NCBI RefSeq assembly: GCF_041075285.1
Contig: NZ_CP163512.1
Span: forward strand, 806,001 to 870,000
Length of the DNA: 64,000 nt
Direction: 5' to 3'
Origin: Providencia rettgeri
GTDB lineage: Bacteria; Pseudomonadota; Gammaproteobacteria; Enterobacterales; Enterobacteriaceae
This document shows positions 6,784-14,534 of the stretch, in pieces. The first letter of the stretch is position 1. The number at the start of each line of letters is the position of its first letter. The translations under genes and the position numbers were made by a program. The notes beneath the pieces are model-generated. The model was not told the DNA's origin, made no database searches, and saw nothing but the letters and a program-made list of their open reading frames with translations.

Positions 6784-8726
6784 TAGATTGCCTCTTCTTT
6801 TTGTTTCAGTTGGTCTAAACACTCTTTTTCAATTTCATTTAGCCGGCGCAAACGGCCGTTTAAATATTTTTCATATTCACTGTCGCCACGTTGTTTGGCC
6901 AACTTGGCATGCGTTGAAATTTCGCGGGTGAGAGTAGATGTGATTCCGCGTAATTCGTTTAGCGTCACTGCACTGCGCATAGTTTCAGTGTGTCGCGTGA
7001 ACTTCTCGTCTAACTCTTTGCGAATGCGGGTCGCATCTTCAGCGTTATCGCTGGCGGCTTTGATTTCATACTCAAGCTTATTACTCGCCACATATTCAGG
7101 GTTATCATGCATTCCCATAAATACGTCAGAACTAAAGCCCAGCATGGAAAGTGCTTTTTTGATTGAGTCGGTGAGTGATTTTTTTATCACTTCACTGTCC
7201 GTCCTTATTCCTTGCTTGGTCTGATAGCGATAAGGTGTGGCACCGTAGCTCTCAAACTCACCACGAGTTTCGCCTTCGATGATGTACCAAAAGCGGATCT
7301 TGATTGAGTGATTTTGTTCAAAGAGTAATGTTCCATCCCCATCACGCAGGAACCTCATTGCGACTTGTTTATGGTGGGCATCGAGTACGGGCTCGACAAG
7401 CGGCTTCCCATCAATCATTTTTTCTTCAATGATTTCATAACCCCAGCCTTCACCTATGGGGCCAAATATTTCAGTCGCACGCATAAACATGTAGGTGCTG
7501 TTGATACTGGTACCAACAAAGCCCATGCCATCAAGTGGTTTGGTAAAGCGTGAATCAGTACGTTGTACTTGCTTCCAAATATTAAGGTGGTTTGTATTAC
7601 CGCTATTAAGCACCTCATCAAGTACCGCTGCACGTTGTTCAAAGTCATCTTGTTCATTGGTAACAGGCTCAGTAATAACAGGTACTTCAATCACAGCCGG
7701 CTCAGGTTCTTTTTCTACTTTAGCCGGTGTGTCTTTTTTCTTACTGGCGCGTTTTGGTTTTTCTGTTTTAGCCGGTTTGGCATCTAAATTATCAACTGCA
7801 AAACGACCACTACCGAGTGAAGTTACCTTAGGGCTATTGGTACCAAGTTTTGAATCAATAAACGCTTTACGGGCATTAGCATCATCAAATAGTTCGGGCT
7901 TTTTGCGTGCCTCAGCCACTAGTGCAAAGATGTTCTCGCGAGGGATATCTAGAACACTAGGGAAGGTACGTAAATCCATTGATAAACGTTTCCATGCTTT
8001 ATCTTCAGCGTTGATGAGTTCTTTTGCTTTGCGAATATCTGCACTTTTTGCATCGCTTGGTTTAATATCCAAGAGTGCGAGGGCAATTTCGAGATCAAGT
8101 GCGGCATAATCACGTTTAAGGACAGGCTCATCCTCAACGGGAGGAAGTTCAGGTTCCTCGGTTAACCAACTTTCACCAAGCGCCTTAGCTTCTTCGACGG
8201 TGACATTATCATCAGCATACTCATAAACTGCCTGCGCAATTTCCATTGTTTCATCGGCATCCATTAATGACACTTTGGTAATTTCAGCAAGGCCAGTGGC
8301 GATATTGCGAATTTTAGGGGCAGCTTTACTTTCACTAAGATGGTTCAATGTATAAGTGAATTCTTGATCCGTTATTTGAGTTTTACCAAATAGTAGTAAA
8401 GCGGCTACGCGAGGTTTAGTGGCCAGCTTTTTAAATTCTTTATATTTAATGGGTTGCCATTTTTCACCGTCAAATTCATTTTCAACAGCAAATTTCTCAT
8501 CAAACTTATCGAGTGCAGGGCGAGGGGAACCTACAGCATCTTCACAAATAATCGGCTCATCGATATTAAAGTTATCCATGGAATCAGGGTAAGCTTCCGA
8601 TAGCTTAATCATTGCTGTTGCTGCCGCAATTTTGGCATTCGCTGCATTGAAAGCGATGGTTAAAGGTACAGCACCATTGGTTCGAGCCTCGGTCGTAGGC
8701 TCAAATACACAGATAAAAGTTGTCAT
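6783..8726 (-). CDS. Large protein with C-terminal Rad52-like single-strand annealing domain
   Basis: The product has 647 residues in three parts: an N-terminal region I cannot assign (about 1-310), a Lys/Pro/Glu-rich linker (about 325-370, KPKRASKKKD), and a C-terminal domain (about 400-560) with TSINSTYMFMRATEIFGPIGEGWGYEI-type sequence that resembles Rad52/Sak single-strand annealing proteins. The last 90 residues form a helical tail. Placement beside the Gp157-like gene fits a phage recombination module. Rad52-like annealing proteins are usually much shorter, so this looks like a fusion, perhaps with a nuclease-related or RecE N-terminal-like region. Confidence 0.65.
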   Translation of the reverse strand: MTTFICVFEPTTEARTNGAVPLTIAFNAANAKIAAATAMIKLSEAYPDSMDNFNIDEPIICEDAVGSPRPALDKFDEKFAVENEFDGEKWQPIKYKEFKKLATKPRVAALLLFGKTQITDQEFTYTLNHLSESKAAPKIRNIATGLAEITKVSLMDADETMEIAQAVYEYADDNVTVEEAKALGESWLTEEPELPPVEDEPVLKRDYAALDLEIALALLDIKPSDAKSADIRKAKELINAEDKAWKRLSMDLRTFPSVLDIPRENIFALVAEARKKPELFDDANARKAFIDSKLGTNSPKVTSLGSGRFAVDNLDAKPAKTEKPKRASKKKDTPAKVEKEPEPAVIEVPVITEPVTNEQDDFEQRAAVLDEVLNSGNTNHLNIWKQVQRTDSRFTKPLDGMGFVGTSINSTYMFMRATEIFGPIGEGWGYEIIEEKMIDGKPLVEPVLDAHHKQVAMRFLRDGDGTLLFEQNHSIKIRFWYIIEGETRGEFESYGATPYRYQTKQGIRTDSEVIKKSLTDSIKKALSMLGFSSDVFMGMHDNPEYVASNKLEYEIKAASDNAEDATRIRKELDEKFTRHTETMRSAVTLNELRGITSTLTREISTHAKLAKQRGDSEYEKYLNGRLRRLNEIEKECLDQLKQKEEAI

Positions 8727-8738
8727 TGGTCTTGCCTC

Positions 8739-9071
8739 TTAATAAGGGATTTGTTCGTCAGTTTTAGAAATGGGTTTGCCTTCTAAACACAGCAACATTT
8801 GGATCTGGTCTTCCAGTAAGCTTGATTTCACCTGCGCATCAGCAAGAATTTTGTTCTGCTCTGCTTTAAGCGCGTCTATTTCTGACTGAACAAGTTCTGC
8901 ATTGGTTGGTTCTGTAAAAGGAATTTCGGTAGTATGTTCAGCAATAACAAAGCCTAAACCAGATTCAATATCATATTTGAATGGATAAGGGCGGTATTTG
9001 TATGAACCGTCAAATTGCTTTTGTGCGTGGATATAAAGCGTAACACTTAGGGTTTTAGGTTGTGCTTTCAT
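8739..9071 (-). CDS. Phage early protein of unknown function
   Basis: The 110-residue product has a beta-rich N-terminal half and a coiled-coil helix (about 65-95), with an AAGGAGC site before ATG 9071. It is the first clear gene of the leftward early operon. I do not recognise its family. Confidence 0.65.
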   Translation of the reverse strand: MKAQPKTLSVTLYIHAQKQFDGSYKYRPYPFKYDIESGLGFVIAEHTTEIPFTEPTNAELVQSEIDALKAEQNKILADAQVKSSLLEDQIQMLLCLEGKPISKTDEQIPY

Positions 9072-9212
9072 AGCAGCTCCTTGGTTGGTCTTGTCTCGAT
9101 AATTAAGGCTATTGTGCTTTTATGCGCAATCTTCTATAATTTGGTCTTGGTCAGCGCCGGTTGGCGTTGGTCTTGCCTCGAACACACACTAGTCACTGTG
9201 TTCAAAATCTCA

Positions 9213-9418
9213 GTAACTTTGGTCGGTTACTGGGGTAAAGGAACCCACTTCGGTGGGTTTTTTTACGCCTTCAATTAGGTGCTCGTCTTTCCGAGCCGTC
9301 AGGTCTGGTCTTGCTTCGTAGCTTTGGTCGGTAATTCTGAGTAAAAATATCACCGTAGTGTCTATCTTTACGTTTCTAATTTGTTGCCCGTCTTTCCGGG
9401 CTGTCAGGTTTTGCTTCG
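9213..9418. repeat. Imperfect tandem duplication, two units of about 100 bp
   Basis: Unit one (about 9213-9318) and unit two (9318-9418) share GTARCTTTGGTCGGT at the start, the CCCG/CTCG-TCTTTC hairpin and GTCAGG near the end, and TTGCTTCG at the end. Between these blocks the sequences have diverged. The hairpin stems differ at matching positions on both sides, so base pairing is kept. Confidence 0.8.
9242..9264 (+). terminator. Rho-independent terminator on the plus strand
   Basis: The stem AACCCAC/GTGGGTT with a TTCG loop is followed by seven T on the plus strand. The early operon runs on the other strand, so this would stop a transcript running towards the repressor gene. No plus-strand gene ends here, which hints at an antisense or small RNA, or at a fortuitous use of the hairpin. 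Confidence 0.6.
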
Positions 9419-9585
9419 AGCACACGTCAAAAATTTTCCCTGGTACTGCTAAAAAATTGCCGTTATATCGTGGTAATCATGGTCAGTCGCTATGAGTGTG
9501 ACGGTTCCCCTACGACATAACAGCAAAACTAAATTTGGTTTGAACACCTGACTAAACACTTGCTGTGTTGTTTGTCTTGAAACCC

Positions 9586-9614
9586 AATCTACAAGTTTAG
9601 ATTGAATTAATCAA
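9586..9614 (-). promoter_or_regulatory. Predicted leftward early promoter pL
   Basis: On the minus strand the -35 TTGATT (9614-9609) and -10 TAGATT (9591-9586) are 17 bases apart. A degenerate operator (9590-9606) overlaps the -10 and a good operator (9623-9639) lies just upstream, as expected for a promoter repressed by the CI-type protein. Confidence 0.6.
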
Positions 9615-9622
9615 GTGTTATT

Positions 9623-9639
9623 TACAAAATAAACTTGTA
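9623..9639. promoter_or_regulatory. Repressor operator of the leftward promoter
   Basis: The 17-mer TACAAAATAAACTTGTA matches the operator form TACAAG-N5-CTTGTA seen three times in the rightward control region, with one mismatch in the first arm. Confidence 0.65.
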
Positions 9640-9650
9640 ACTATGAGCGT

Positions 9651-9683
9651 AAAAAATTACAAGAAGAGTTAACTTCTTGTAAT
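9651..9683 (-). terminator. Terminator of the repressor gene
   Basis: A perfect 11-bp stem ATTACAAGAAG/CTTCTTGTAAT with a 6-base loop is followed on the minus strand by six U. It lies about 25 bases after the repressor stop codon. Its arms contain the operator half-site TACAAG/CTTGTA. Confidence 0.8.
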
Positions 9684-9707
9684 CGATATTGAATTTTTGG
9701 CTTTTAT

Positions 9708-10415
9708 TTATGCGTAACGCTTGTAGGTTTTTGTTTGACTAAGAAGGACTTTGCCTGCGATATGAAACTGTTCTTCATCTTCCTTGGCAATATGCCAATC
9801 ACGGTATTTTGTGTTATCTGATATGACAGTTAATTCATTTTTAATCATTTGTAATCGCTTGATATGCAGTGTCTGGCCAAACACAAATACATAAACGCCA
9901 TCACCATCAAAATAGTTTATATGGATATCAATGAATACTTGGTCACCAGGGCTGATAGTATCATGCATGCTATCACCAGCAACGGTGATCATTTTTATAT
10001 TAGAACTAGGTCGATTACCAAATAACTTTAGGGCTTCATCTGTAGAGTATTCGATAGAACGGATGGTTTCAGTAAATTCACCTTTAGTGATAATACCTGG
10101 TCCTGCACTTGCCTCAATATCAAGATGTTCAACAAGATAAGAGTCGGCCGAAATCCTAGTAAAAACTGGTTTTTCTGTTGATTCAGCTGCAGCATCATCC
10201 ATAAAAAACCAATGTTCTGGATAGCCCGTAATTGAAGACAGTGATGCTAAATTATTACCTCGAGGTGCTGTTTTTCCACTTACCCAAAATTGTACAGATT
10301 GAGGGCTAACACCAATACGCCGAGCAAGCTCAGATTGTGACCAACCCCGCTCAGTTAAGGCTTGGTTGATTCTAGAGGCTGAAATTTCATTCGGATTCTT
10401 TTTCATATAAATCAT
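9708..10415 (-). CDS. CI-type phage repressor (XRE HTH plus S24 peptidase)
   Basis: The protein maintains lysogeny by binding the early operators. Its N-terminal helix-turn-helix (about residues 10-65, SQSELARRIGVSPQSVQFW) is followed by a LexA/CI-type S24 self-cleavage domain. The catalytic serine is in VAGDSMHDTISPGDQVF and the lysine in LHIKRLQ. RecA-stimulated self-cleavage would couple induction to DNA damage. I chose ATG 10415, about 11 bases after AAGGAA; a longer frame from 10442 would run through the operator O1. It is divergent from the cro-like gene, with operators between. Confidence 0.9.
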   Translation of the reverse strand: MIYMKKNPNEISASRINQALTERGWSQSELARRIGVSPQSVQFWVSGKTAPRGNNLASLSSITGYPEHWFFMDDAAAESTEKPVFTRISADSYLVEHLDIEASAGPGIITKGEFTETIRSIEYSTDEALKLFGNRPSSNIKMITVAGDSMHDTISPGDQVFIDIHINYFDGDGVYVFVFGQTLHIKRLQMIKNELTVISDNTKYRDWHIAKEDEEQFHIAGKVLLSQTKTYKRYA

Positions 10416-10417
10416 CT

Positions 10418-10493
10418 TACAAGAGTTCCTTGTAGTTATCACTTCAAGAAAAACTTGAAATTCACGTATGTTTGATTGTAAGATTAACTTGTA
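10418..10493 (+). promoter_or_regulatory. Immunity control region: three operators and promoter pR
   Basis: Three 17-bp sites of the form TACAAG-N5-CTTGTA lie at 10418-10434 (perfect arms), 10443-10459 (TTCAAG/CTTGAA) and 10477-10493 (TGTAAG/CTTGTA). A predicted rightward promoter has -35 TTGAAA at 10455-10460 and -10 TAAGAT at 10479-10484, spacing 18, so the second and third sites overlap its two boxes. This is the lambda-like OR arrangement; binding by the two regulators is inferred. Confidence 0.75.
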
Positions 10494-10512
10494 ATCATTT
10501 AAGGAGACGGAA

Positions 10513-10758
10513 ATGACACCACTTGTAAAAAGTAAAATTAATAACCTAGCTAATCAGTCAGAGATAGCGAGACGATTAGGAACAAAACCACAAACGGTTA
10601 ATTTATGGTTTAAAAATGGAGTCCCAGCACAAAAGGTTTTGAGTTTATGTGAATGCCTTGGATGGGATATAACTCCCCATGAAGTTGCACCAGATATTTA
10701 CCCAAACCCTTACGACGGCTTACCCAATGAGCCATCAGTATTACAGCTATCAGATTAA
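10513..10758 (+). CDS. Cro/YdaS-like antirepressor
   Basis: An 81-residue protein with a compact helix-turn-helix (NQSEIARRLGTKPQTVNLWFKNG, about residues 14-36) like Cro and YdaS proteins. It is the first gene of the rightward early operon, divergent from the repressor, and has AAGGAGA 8 bases before its ATG. It should compete for the operators and favour lytic growth. Confidence 0.85.
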   Translation: MTPLVKSKINNLANQSEIARRLGTKPQTVNLWFKNGVPAQKVLSLCECLGWDITPHEVAPDIYPNPYDGLPNEPSVLQLSD

Positions 10759-10802
10759 AAAACTGATTATTCATAATCAATTTTGCGACAGGAGACGCAG
10801 AG

Positions 10803-11258
10803 ATGAGTTTTGATATCGATATTGTCCGCTCCGAAATTGAGAGCTGGGCTACAGAACACGGTCAAGAGCACGTAGCGATTGAGATAAGCCGTGCGTATTT
10901 GCAGATCACGCGAGACAAATCACAGAGCCGCTTACATATGATTGAAGATGAACGAGGGCAAGCGGATTGGAAAGCGATTAATAACAACCGACAGCAGATA
11001 TTTCGCTGGTTACGAGGTGATTCGAACGCATCAATGAAGAAATTAGCAGAGCTGATGCCAGCGATAGAAATGGCGTTGCCGGCTTCGAGGTTAGCTCGAG
11101 TACGTGGCGATACTAAAAACTATTTAGCATCAGTGGCCATACAGCGATTTGCAGAAGCTATGACCGAAATTTTATTAGAGGGGCGTGACATGTCACACCG
11201 AATAAATAATGCCGTTAACGCACTCAATGCAATATCACGCCCGACCAGCGTGCACTAA
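10803..11258 (+). CDS. YdaT/CII-like regulatory protein
   Basis: The 151-residue protein resembles the YdaT family of Rac-type prophages (IEISRAYLQI..., a central INNNRQQIFRWLRG segment), which lies after ydaS and occupies the position of lambda cII. Overproduced YdaT disturbs cell division in E. coli. The ATG is preceded by GGAGACGCAG. Its role in the lysis-lysogeny decision is inferred from position. Confidence 0.7.
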   Translation: MSFDIDIVRSEIESWATEHGQEHVAIEISRAYLQITRDKSQSRLHMIEDERGQADWKAINNNRQQIFRWLRGDSNASMKKLAELMPAIEMALPASRLARVRGDTKNYLASVAIQRFAEAMTEILLEGRDMSHRINNAVNALNAISRPTSVH

Positions 11259-11275
11259 TTCAAGAGGCTAGACCA

Positions 11276-11500
11276 ATGCTAAGAACGACGGAATTGATTA
11301 CCTACTGTAATGGTTTTTTATTGAATGGAAAGCCAGCAGACAGAAAACAAATTGAAGATATTTTCGAGGGAAGAAGGGCAGTAGCACTCAATATTGTCAT
11401 GCAGTACAAACAACAAAAACAAAAGCTGCTTTTAAAGGAACTGACGCCCGAGCAGTACCAGAACGCTTGCCGTGATATCGCGAAAGCGCTGGGGGTGTGA
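11276..11500 (+). CDS. Small phage early protein of unknown function
   Basis: A 74-residue helical, Lys/Gln-rich protein between the CII-like and replication genes. The start follows GAGGCTAGACC, the initiation word found before other genes of this phage. No domain is recognised. Confidence 0.65.
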   Translation: MLRTTELITYCNGFLLNGKPADRKQIEDIFEGRRAVALNIVMQYKQQKQKLLLKELTPEQYQNACRDIAKALGV

Positions 11501-11501
11501 A

Positions 11502-12332
11502 ATGAGACCATCAGATTTGTTGCTCGATTTTGGGCGGCCAGTGGCTTACTACCCTGGTCTAGTTAAACGCTTTGGTAGCGTCAATGCGGTGATATTTTTC
11601 AGCCAGATATTTTATTGGCAGGATAAAACTGATTCCGAATTAGGGGTCTATAAGTCTTCTGAGGATATTACGGCCGAAACGGGGTTAAGCTATCGTGAGC
11701 AACTCACGGCAAGAAAACATCTTGTGAAACGTGGGATTTTAATTGAAACGGATAGGCGTCTAGAACACAAAATATATTACCGTATAGATTGCGAGCAACT
11801 TGACCAAATTATGACACAACCTATTGATAATCTCCCAAATGCGCAAAGCGCAATCGGGGAAAGTCACTATGGGGATTTGGCGAAACAACAAAATGAACAG
11901 CCGCCACAAGACAAATTCGACGGTGGCGGTGAAACAAATCCGCAGTTCGATCCTACAGAGATTACAACAGAGAGTACTACAGAGAATACTAATGGTACGT
12001 CAGGTCGTGCTGACGAACCCAATCCATCATCAAAAATAAAATTAGATTATGGCTCTATCCTTGAGGCTTATCACTGCATTCTGCCTGATATGCCATCGGT
12101 TAAAGTGATGACTGATGCACGAAAACGGATGCTGAGAAACTTTTGGCTAAAATTTAAATTTAACCAGGAACGTTGGGAAAATTACTTGTCGTACATTTCG
12201 AATCATTGTCGCTGGATGACTGAAGATCGTGATAACGGCCGAGGAGGTTTATGGCGACGCAAAAACTTGGATTACCTGATCACTGAACGCTGCTACGTGG
12301 CGGTCAAGGAGGAGCGAGCCAATGACAAATAA
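11502..12332 (+). CDS. Phage replication initiator, O-like
   Basis: The 276-residue product begins with a winged-helix region (about 1-110: VNAVIFFSQIFYWQDK and the downstream LTARKHLVKRGIL recognition-helix area), like phage replication proteins that bind the origin. A polar linker (about 120-175) leads to a C-terminal domain (WLKFKFNQERWENYLSYI) that should contact the helicase. It overlaps the helicase gene by 11 bases. The start ATG 11502 is chosen because it follows the previous stop directly (GTGTGAAATG). Confidence 0.8.
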   Translation: MRPSDLLLDFGRPVAYYPGLVKRFGSVNAVIFFSQIFYWQDKTDSELGVYKSSEDITAETGLSYREQLTARKHLVKRGILIETDRRLEHKIYYRIDCEQLDQIMTQPIDNLPNAQSAIGESHYGDLAKQQNEQPPQDKFDGGGETNPQFDPTEITTESTTENTNGTSGRADEPNPSSKIKLDYGSILEAYHCILPDMPSVKVMTDARKRMLRNFWLKFKFNQERWENYLSYISNHCRWMTEDRDNGRGGLWRRKNLDYLITERCYVAVKEERANDK

Positions 12333-13731
12333 TTATTTTGCTCCTCCCTGTAACCTTGAAGCTGAACAAGCGGTTTTAGGTGGTTTGATGATTAGCACAG
12401 ACGAAGATAAGCGTCAGCATGTTATTTCGCTAATTAAACCTGAATCATTCTATCAGTGGTCACATAATCGGATTTTTGCAGAGATAGTTCGACTGATTAA
12501 AACCAATCAGCCTACTGATGTAATTACCGTAAGCGATGCGCTAACAGCTAATGGCGATTTAGACAATGTTGGTGGATTCGCCTATGTCGCTGAGCTTTGT
12601 ATGTTACCAACAGCAGCAAACATAGTAAATTATGCACGGATCATTCGTGACAAGGCGATACAGCGTTATGCGATTAACAACCTCAACACCTGCGTTGAAA
12701 TGTTGATGGCCAATGATGGCCTTGAAGTAAATAATAAACTGGCCAACGTCCAGCAGGTGGTATCAAGTATCATTGAGCATGCTAAAACAGGTAAGAGTAA
12801 GGGGCTTAGACCAGCTCGTGATGTAGTAGGCGACTGGGTCGAGGAAGTTGAAAGGCGTTTTGATGATCCGACGAATGCTGCTGGTTTTACTTTAGGTATC
12901 GAATCACTTGATGATTTAATGGCTCCTAAGCAAGCGCTAAGAGGATCTCTAATTGTCGTGGGCGCTAGACCTAAAATGGGCAAAACCGCGTTCTACAACC
13001 GTGTAGCGACTCATTTTGCTTTAAATCACAGATTACCTACGTTGTTATTCAGCCTTGAAATGACTGACCGAGGGATCATTGAGCGCATGATCGCGCAAGA
13101 GGGCGGTGTTTCTTCAGATATTTTCTATACTGGCGCTCATGATGAAATGGAAATGGCGAGAGCATTGGCAAGAGCTGAAGAAATCGCCGAGTCTAACATG
13201 TATATCGACAGCTCTCCGGGGGTTGATTTACATCATATCATTGCAGAGTGCCGTAAAATTAAACGCATTAAGGGGCAGGTAGGCTTAATCGCAGTTGATT
13301 ACTTAACACTCATCAAAGCTGCCCCAGCAGAACGCCGCGATATTGCCTACGGTGACATTACAACAGGTTTAAAAAACTTAGCCAAGGAAATGGATTGTGT
13401 GGTCCTGTTACTCACTCAGCTTAACCGAAAACTGGAAGAACGAGCAGATAAACGACCGACACCTGCAGATAGCCGAGATACAGGACAAATTGAGCAAGAT
13501 TGTGATGTTTGGATCGGCCTATACCGTGATGCGGTTTATAACAACAATGCAGATAAATCGCTGATGGAAATTATTCTTCGTTTAAATCGTGATGGTAATA
13601 CTGGAACGGCTTATGGGCAGTTGGTGGACTCGTATATCAAAAACATTAGCCAAAATGAGGCTGAAAGATTGTTGTTTAAGGAGCAGGAAAAAGGAAGAGG
13701 ATATTCAAAGAAAGGGACGCAGGCTTTTTAA
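12322..13731 (+). CDS. DnaB-like replicative helicase
   Basis: The 469-residue protein has a DnaB N-terminal domain (about 1-120, LEAEQAVLGGLM) and a RecA-like helicase domain with Walker A ARPKMGKTAF near 222, Walker B-type LIAVDYLTLI near 326 and the DnaB motif SRDTGQIEQDCD near 390. It replaces the host-helicase loader strategy of lambda P. The 3' end is followed immediately by a strong hairpin and the inverted RT operon. Confidence 0.92.
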   Translation: MTNNYFAPPCNLEAEQAVLGGLMISTDEDKRQHVISLIKPESFYQWSHNRIFAEIVRLIKTNQPTDVITVSDALTANGDLDNVGGFAYVAELCMLPTAANIVNYARIIRDKAIQRYAINNLNTCVEMLMANDGLEVNNKLANVQQVVSSIIEHAKTGKSKGLRPARDVVGDWVEEVERRFDDPTNAAGFTLGIESLDDLMAPKQALRGSLIVVGARPKMGKTAFYNRVATHFALNHRLPTLLFSLEMTDRGIIERMIAQEGGVSSDIFYTGAHDEMEMARALARAEEIAESNMYIDSSPGVDLHHIIAECRKIKRIKGQVGLIAVDYLTLIKAAPAERRDIAYGDITTGLKNLAKEMDCVVLLLTQLNRKLEERADKRPTPADSRDTGQIEQDCDVWIGLYRDAVYNNNADKSLMEIILRLNRDGNTGTAYGQLVDSYIKNISQNEAERLLFKEQEKGRGYSKKGTQAF

Positions 13732-13734
13732 TTT

Positions 13735-13768
13735 AATACATTGTGGTTAATTTTATCCACAATGTATT
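13735..13768. terminator. Perfect 12-bp hairpin between helicase and RT operon
   Basis: AATACATTGTGG and CCACAATGTATT form a 12-bp stem around a 10-base loop. It lies 4 bases after the helicase stop and 26 bases before the 3' end of the convergent operon, so it may stop transcription from either side. T-rich tracts flank it but are short. Confidence 0.6.
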
Positions 13769-13793
13769 AAATCTACACATTCATTGATATAAC

Positions 13794-14534
13794 TTAAAAA
13801 GCATATTCTTCAATGAAATTATTATCAGTTACATATTTTTGAATTTCTGAATATAATTCTGTACAACTTAGTGCACTTATATTCAAACAGAAGCTCTCAA
13901 CGTCTTCTGAAAAAGAAATTCCCATTCTGGGATTGAATAGTTCTATTCTTTCAATTTTATAAGGAATATTTGAATAATGATTTAATGTTAAGTATATTAC
14001 TATCTGCCGTATATCAGTTAAGCTAAATTTTCTTTCTCCAGATTTTATTTCAGTCAGTGTATCGTTATGAATTAAATCACCATAAGATGGGTTGATAAAG
14101 CCACACCCATCAAAGCATGGATCTATGCATATTGATTTTGTTTCTTTTATGAAATGGTTATACATTAGTTTAAACAATCTATTTACTTGTGTTAATTCAT
14201 CATTGTTTAACGGTAATAAGAAATCTTTTCCATAGCTGAAATTTGATAAATACTCTAATGAATTTTCCATTATCAATTTAAATTCATTTCCTTTTAGAAA
14301 TGAAGGGGTTGATAATAAATCGAATTTTGTTTTTTGGTTAATTAACTCTCTTAGCATATAAAATGATAAAGTATTAATTAATGCTATATTTTGCTTTCTT
14401 GGTGTTAGAGGAAAAGGACTATACTCTGCTTTTAATAATCCTCCATTGATTAGTCTAACGTAGTTTTTGGCGTTAGGTAAAACTTCATTCCAGAATGAAG
14501 TGAATTTTTTAGAGAATGTAACCTCCGAAATCAT
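13794..14534 (-). CDS. PD-(D/E)XK nuclease-like protein partner of the reverse transcriptase
   Basis: The 246-residue protein shows the PD-(D/E)XK pattern: D153 in PSYGDLIHND, then E162-x-K164 in TLTEIKSG, followed by a helix with Q177 and Y181 (RQIVIYL), as in RecB/Cas4-type nucleases. This is my reading of the motif and not a database result. The start overlaps the RT stop (ATGA) and AGGGGA precedes it, so the two proteins are made together. A role in cutting DNA made or sensed by the RT, or in abortive infection, is inferred. Confidence 0.65.
   Translation of the reverse strand: MISEVTFSKKFTSFWNEVLPNAKNYVRLINGGLLKAEYSPFPLTPRKQNIALINTLSFYMLRELINQKTKFDLLSTPSFLKGNEFKLIMENSLEYLSNFSYGKDFLLPLNNDELTQVNRLFKLMYNHFIKETKSICIDPCFDGCGFINPSYGDLIHNDTLTEIKSGERKFSLTDIRQIVIYLTLNHYSNIPYKIERIELFNPRMGISFSEDVESFCLNISALSCTELYSEIQKYVTDNNFIEEYAF

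Larger units (their letters stand above)
9072..9650 (-). promoter_or_regulatory. Long leader of the leftward early operon with repeats and hairpins
   Basis: About 510 bases of leader lie between the predicted pL start and the first clear gene. It holds an imperfect tandem duplication (9213-9418), two hairpins with covarying stems (9281-9296 and 9386-9401), a third hairpin near 9154-9166, and several copies of the GAGGCAAGACC word. A 71-residue frame spans 9210-9425 on the minus strand and encodes a repeated LTARKD...TDQSY peptide. It might be a real small gene, but it has no convincing start signal. The design suggests RNA-level control such as antitermination or attenuation. Confidence 0.5.

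Noticed and set aside
7495-8109. A long plus-strand open frame of about 200 codons opposite the annealing-protein gene.
   Set aside because: It is rich in Ser, Leu and Ala as expected of an antisense frame, has no ribosome binding site and lies fully inside a well-supported gene.
9210-9425. A 71-residue minus-strand frame with a duplicated peptide was considered as a firm gene.
   Set aside because: There is no good ribosome binding site, and the covarying hairpins suggest RNA structure. It is described under the leader instead.
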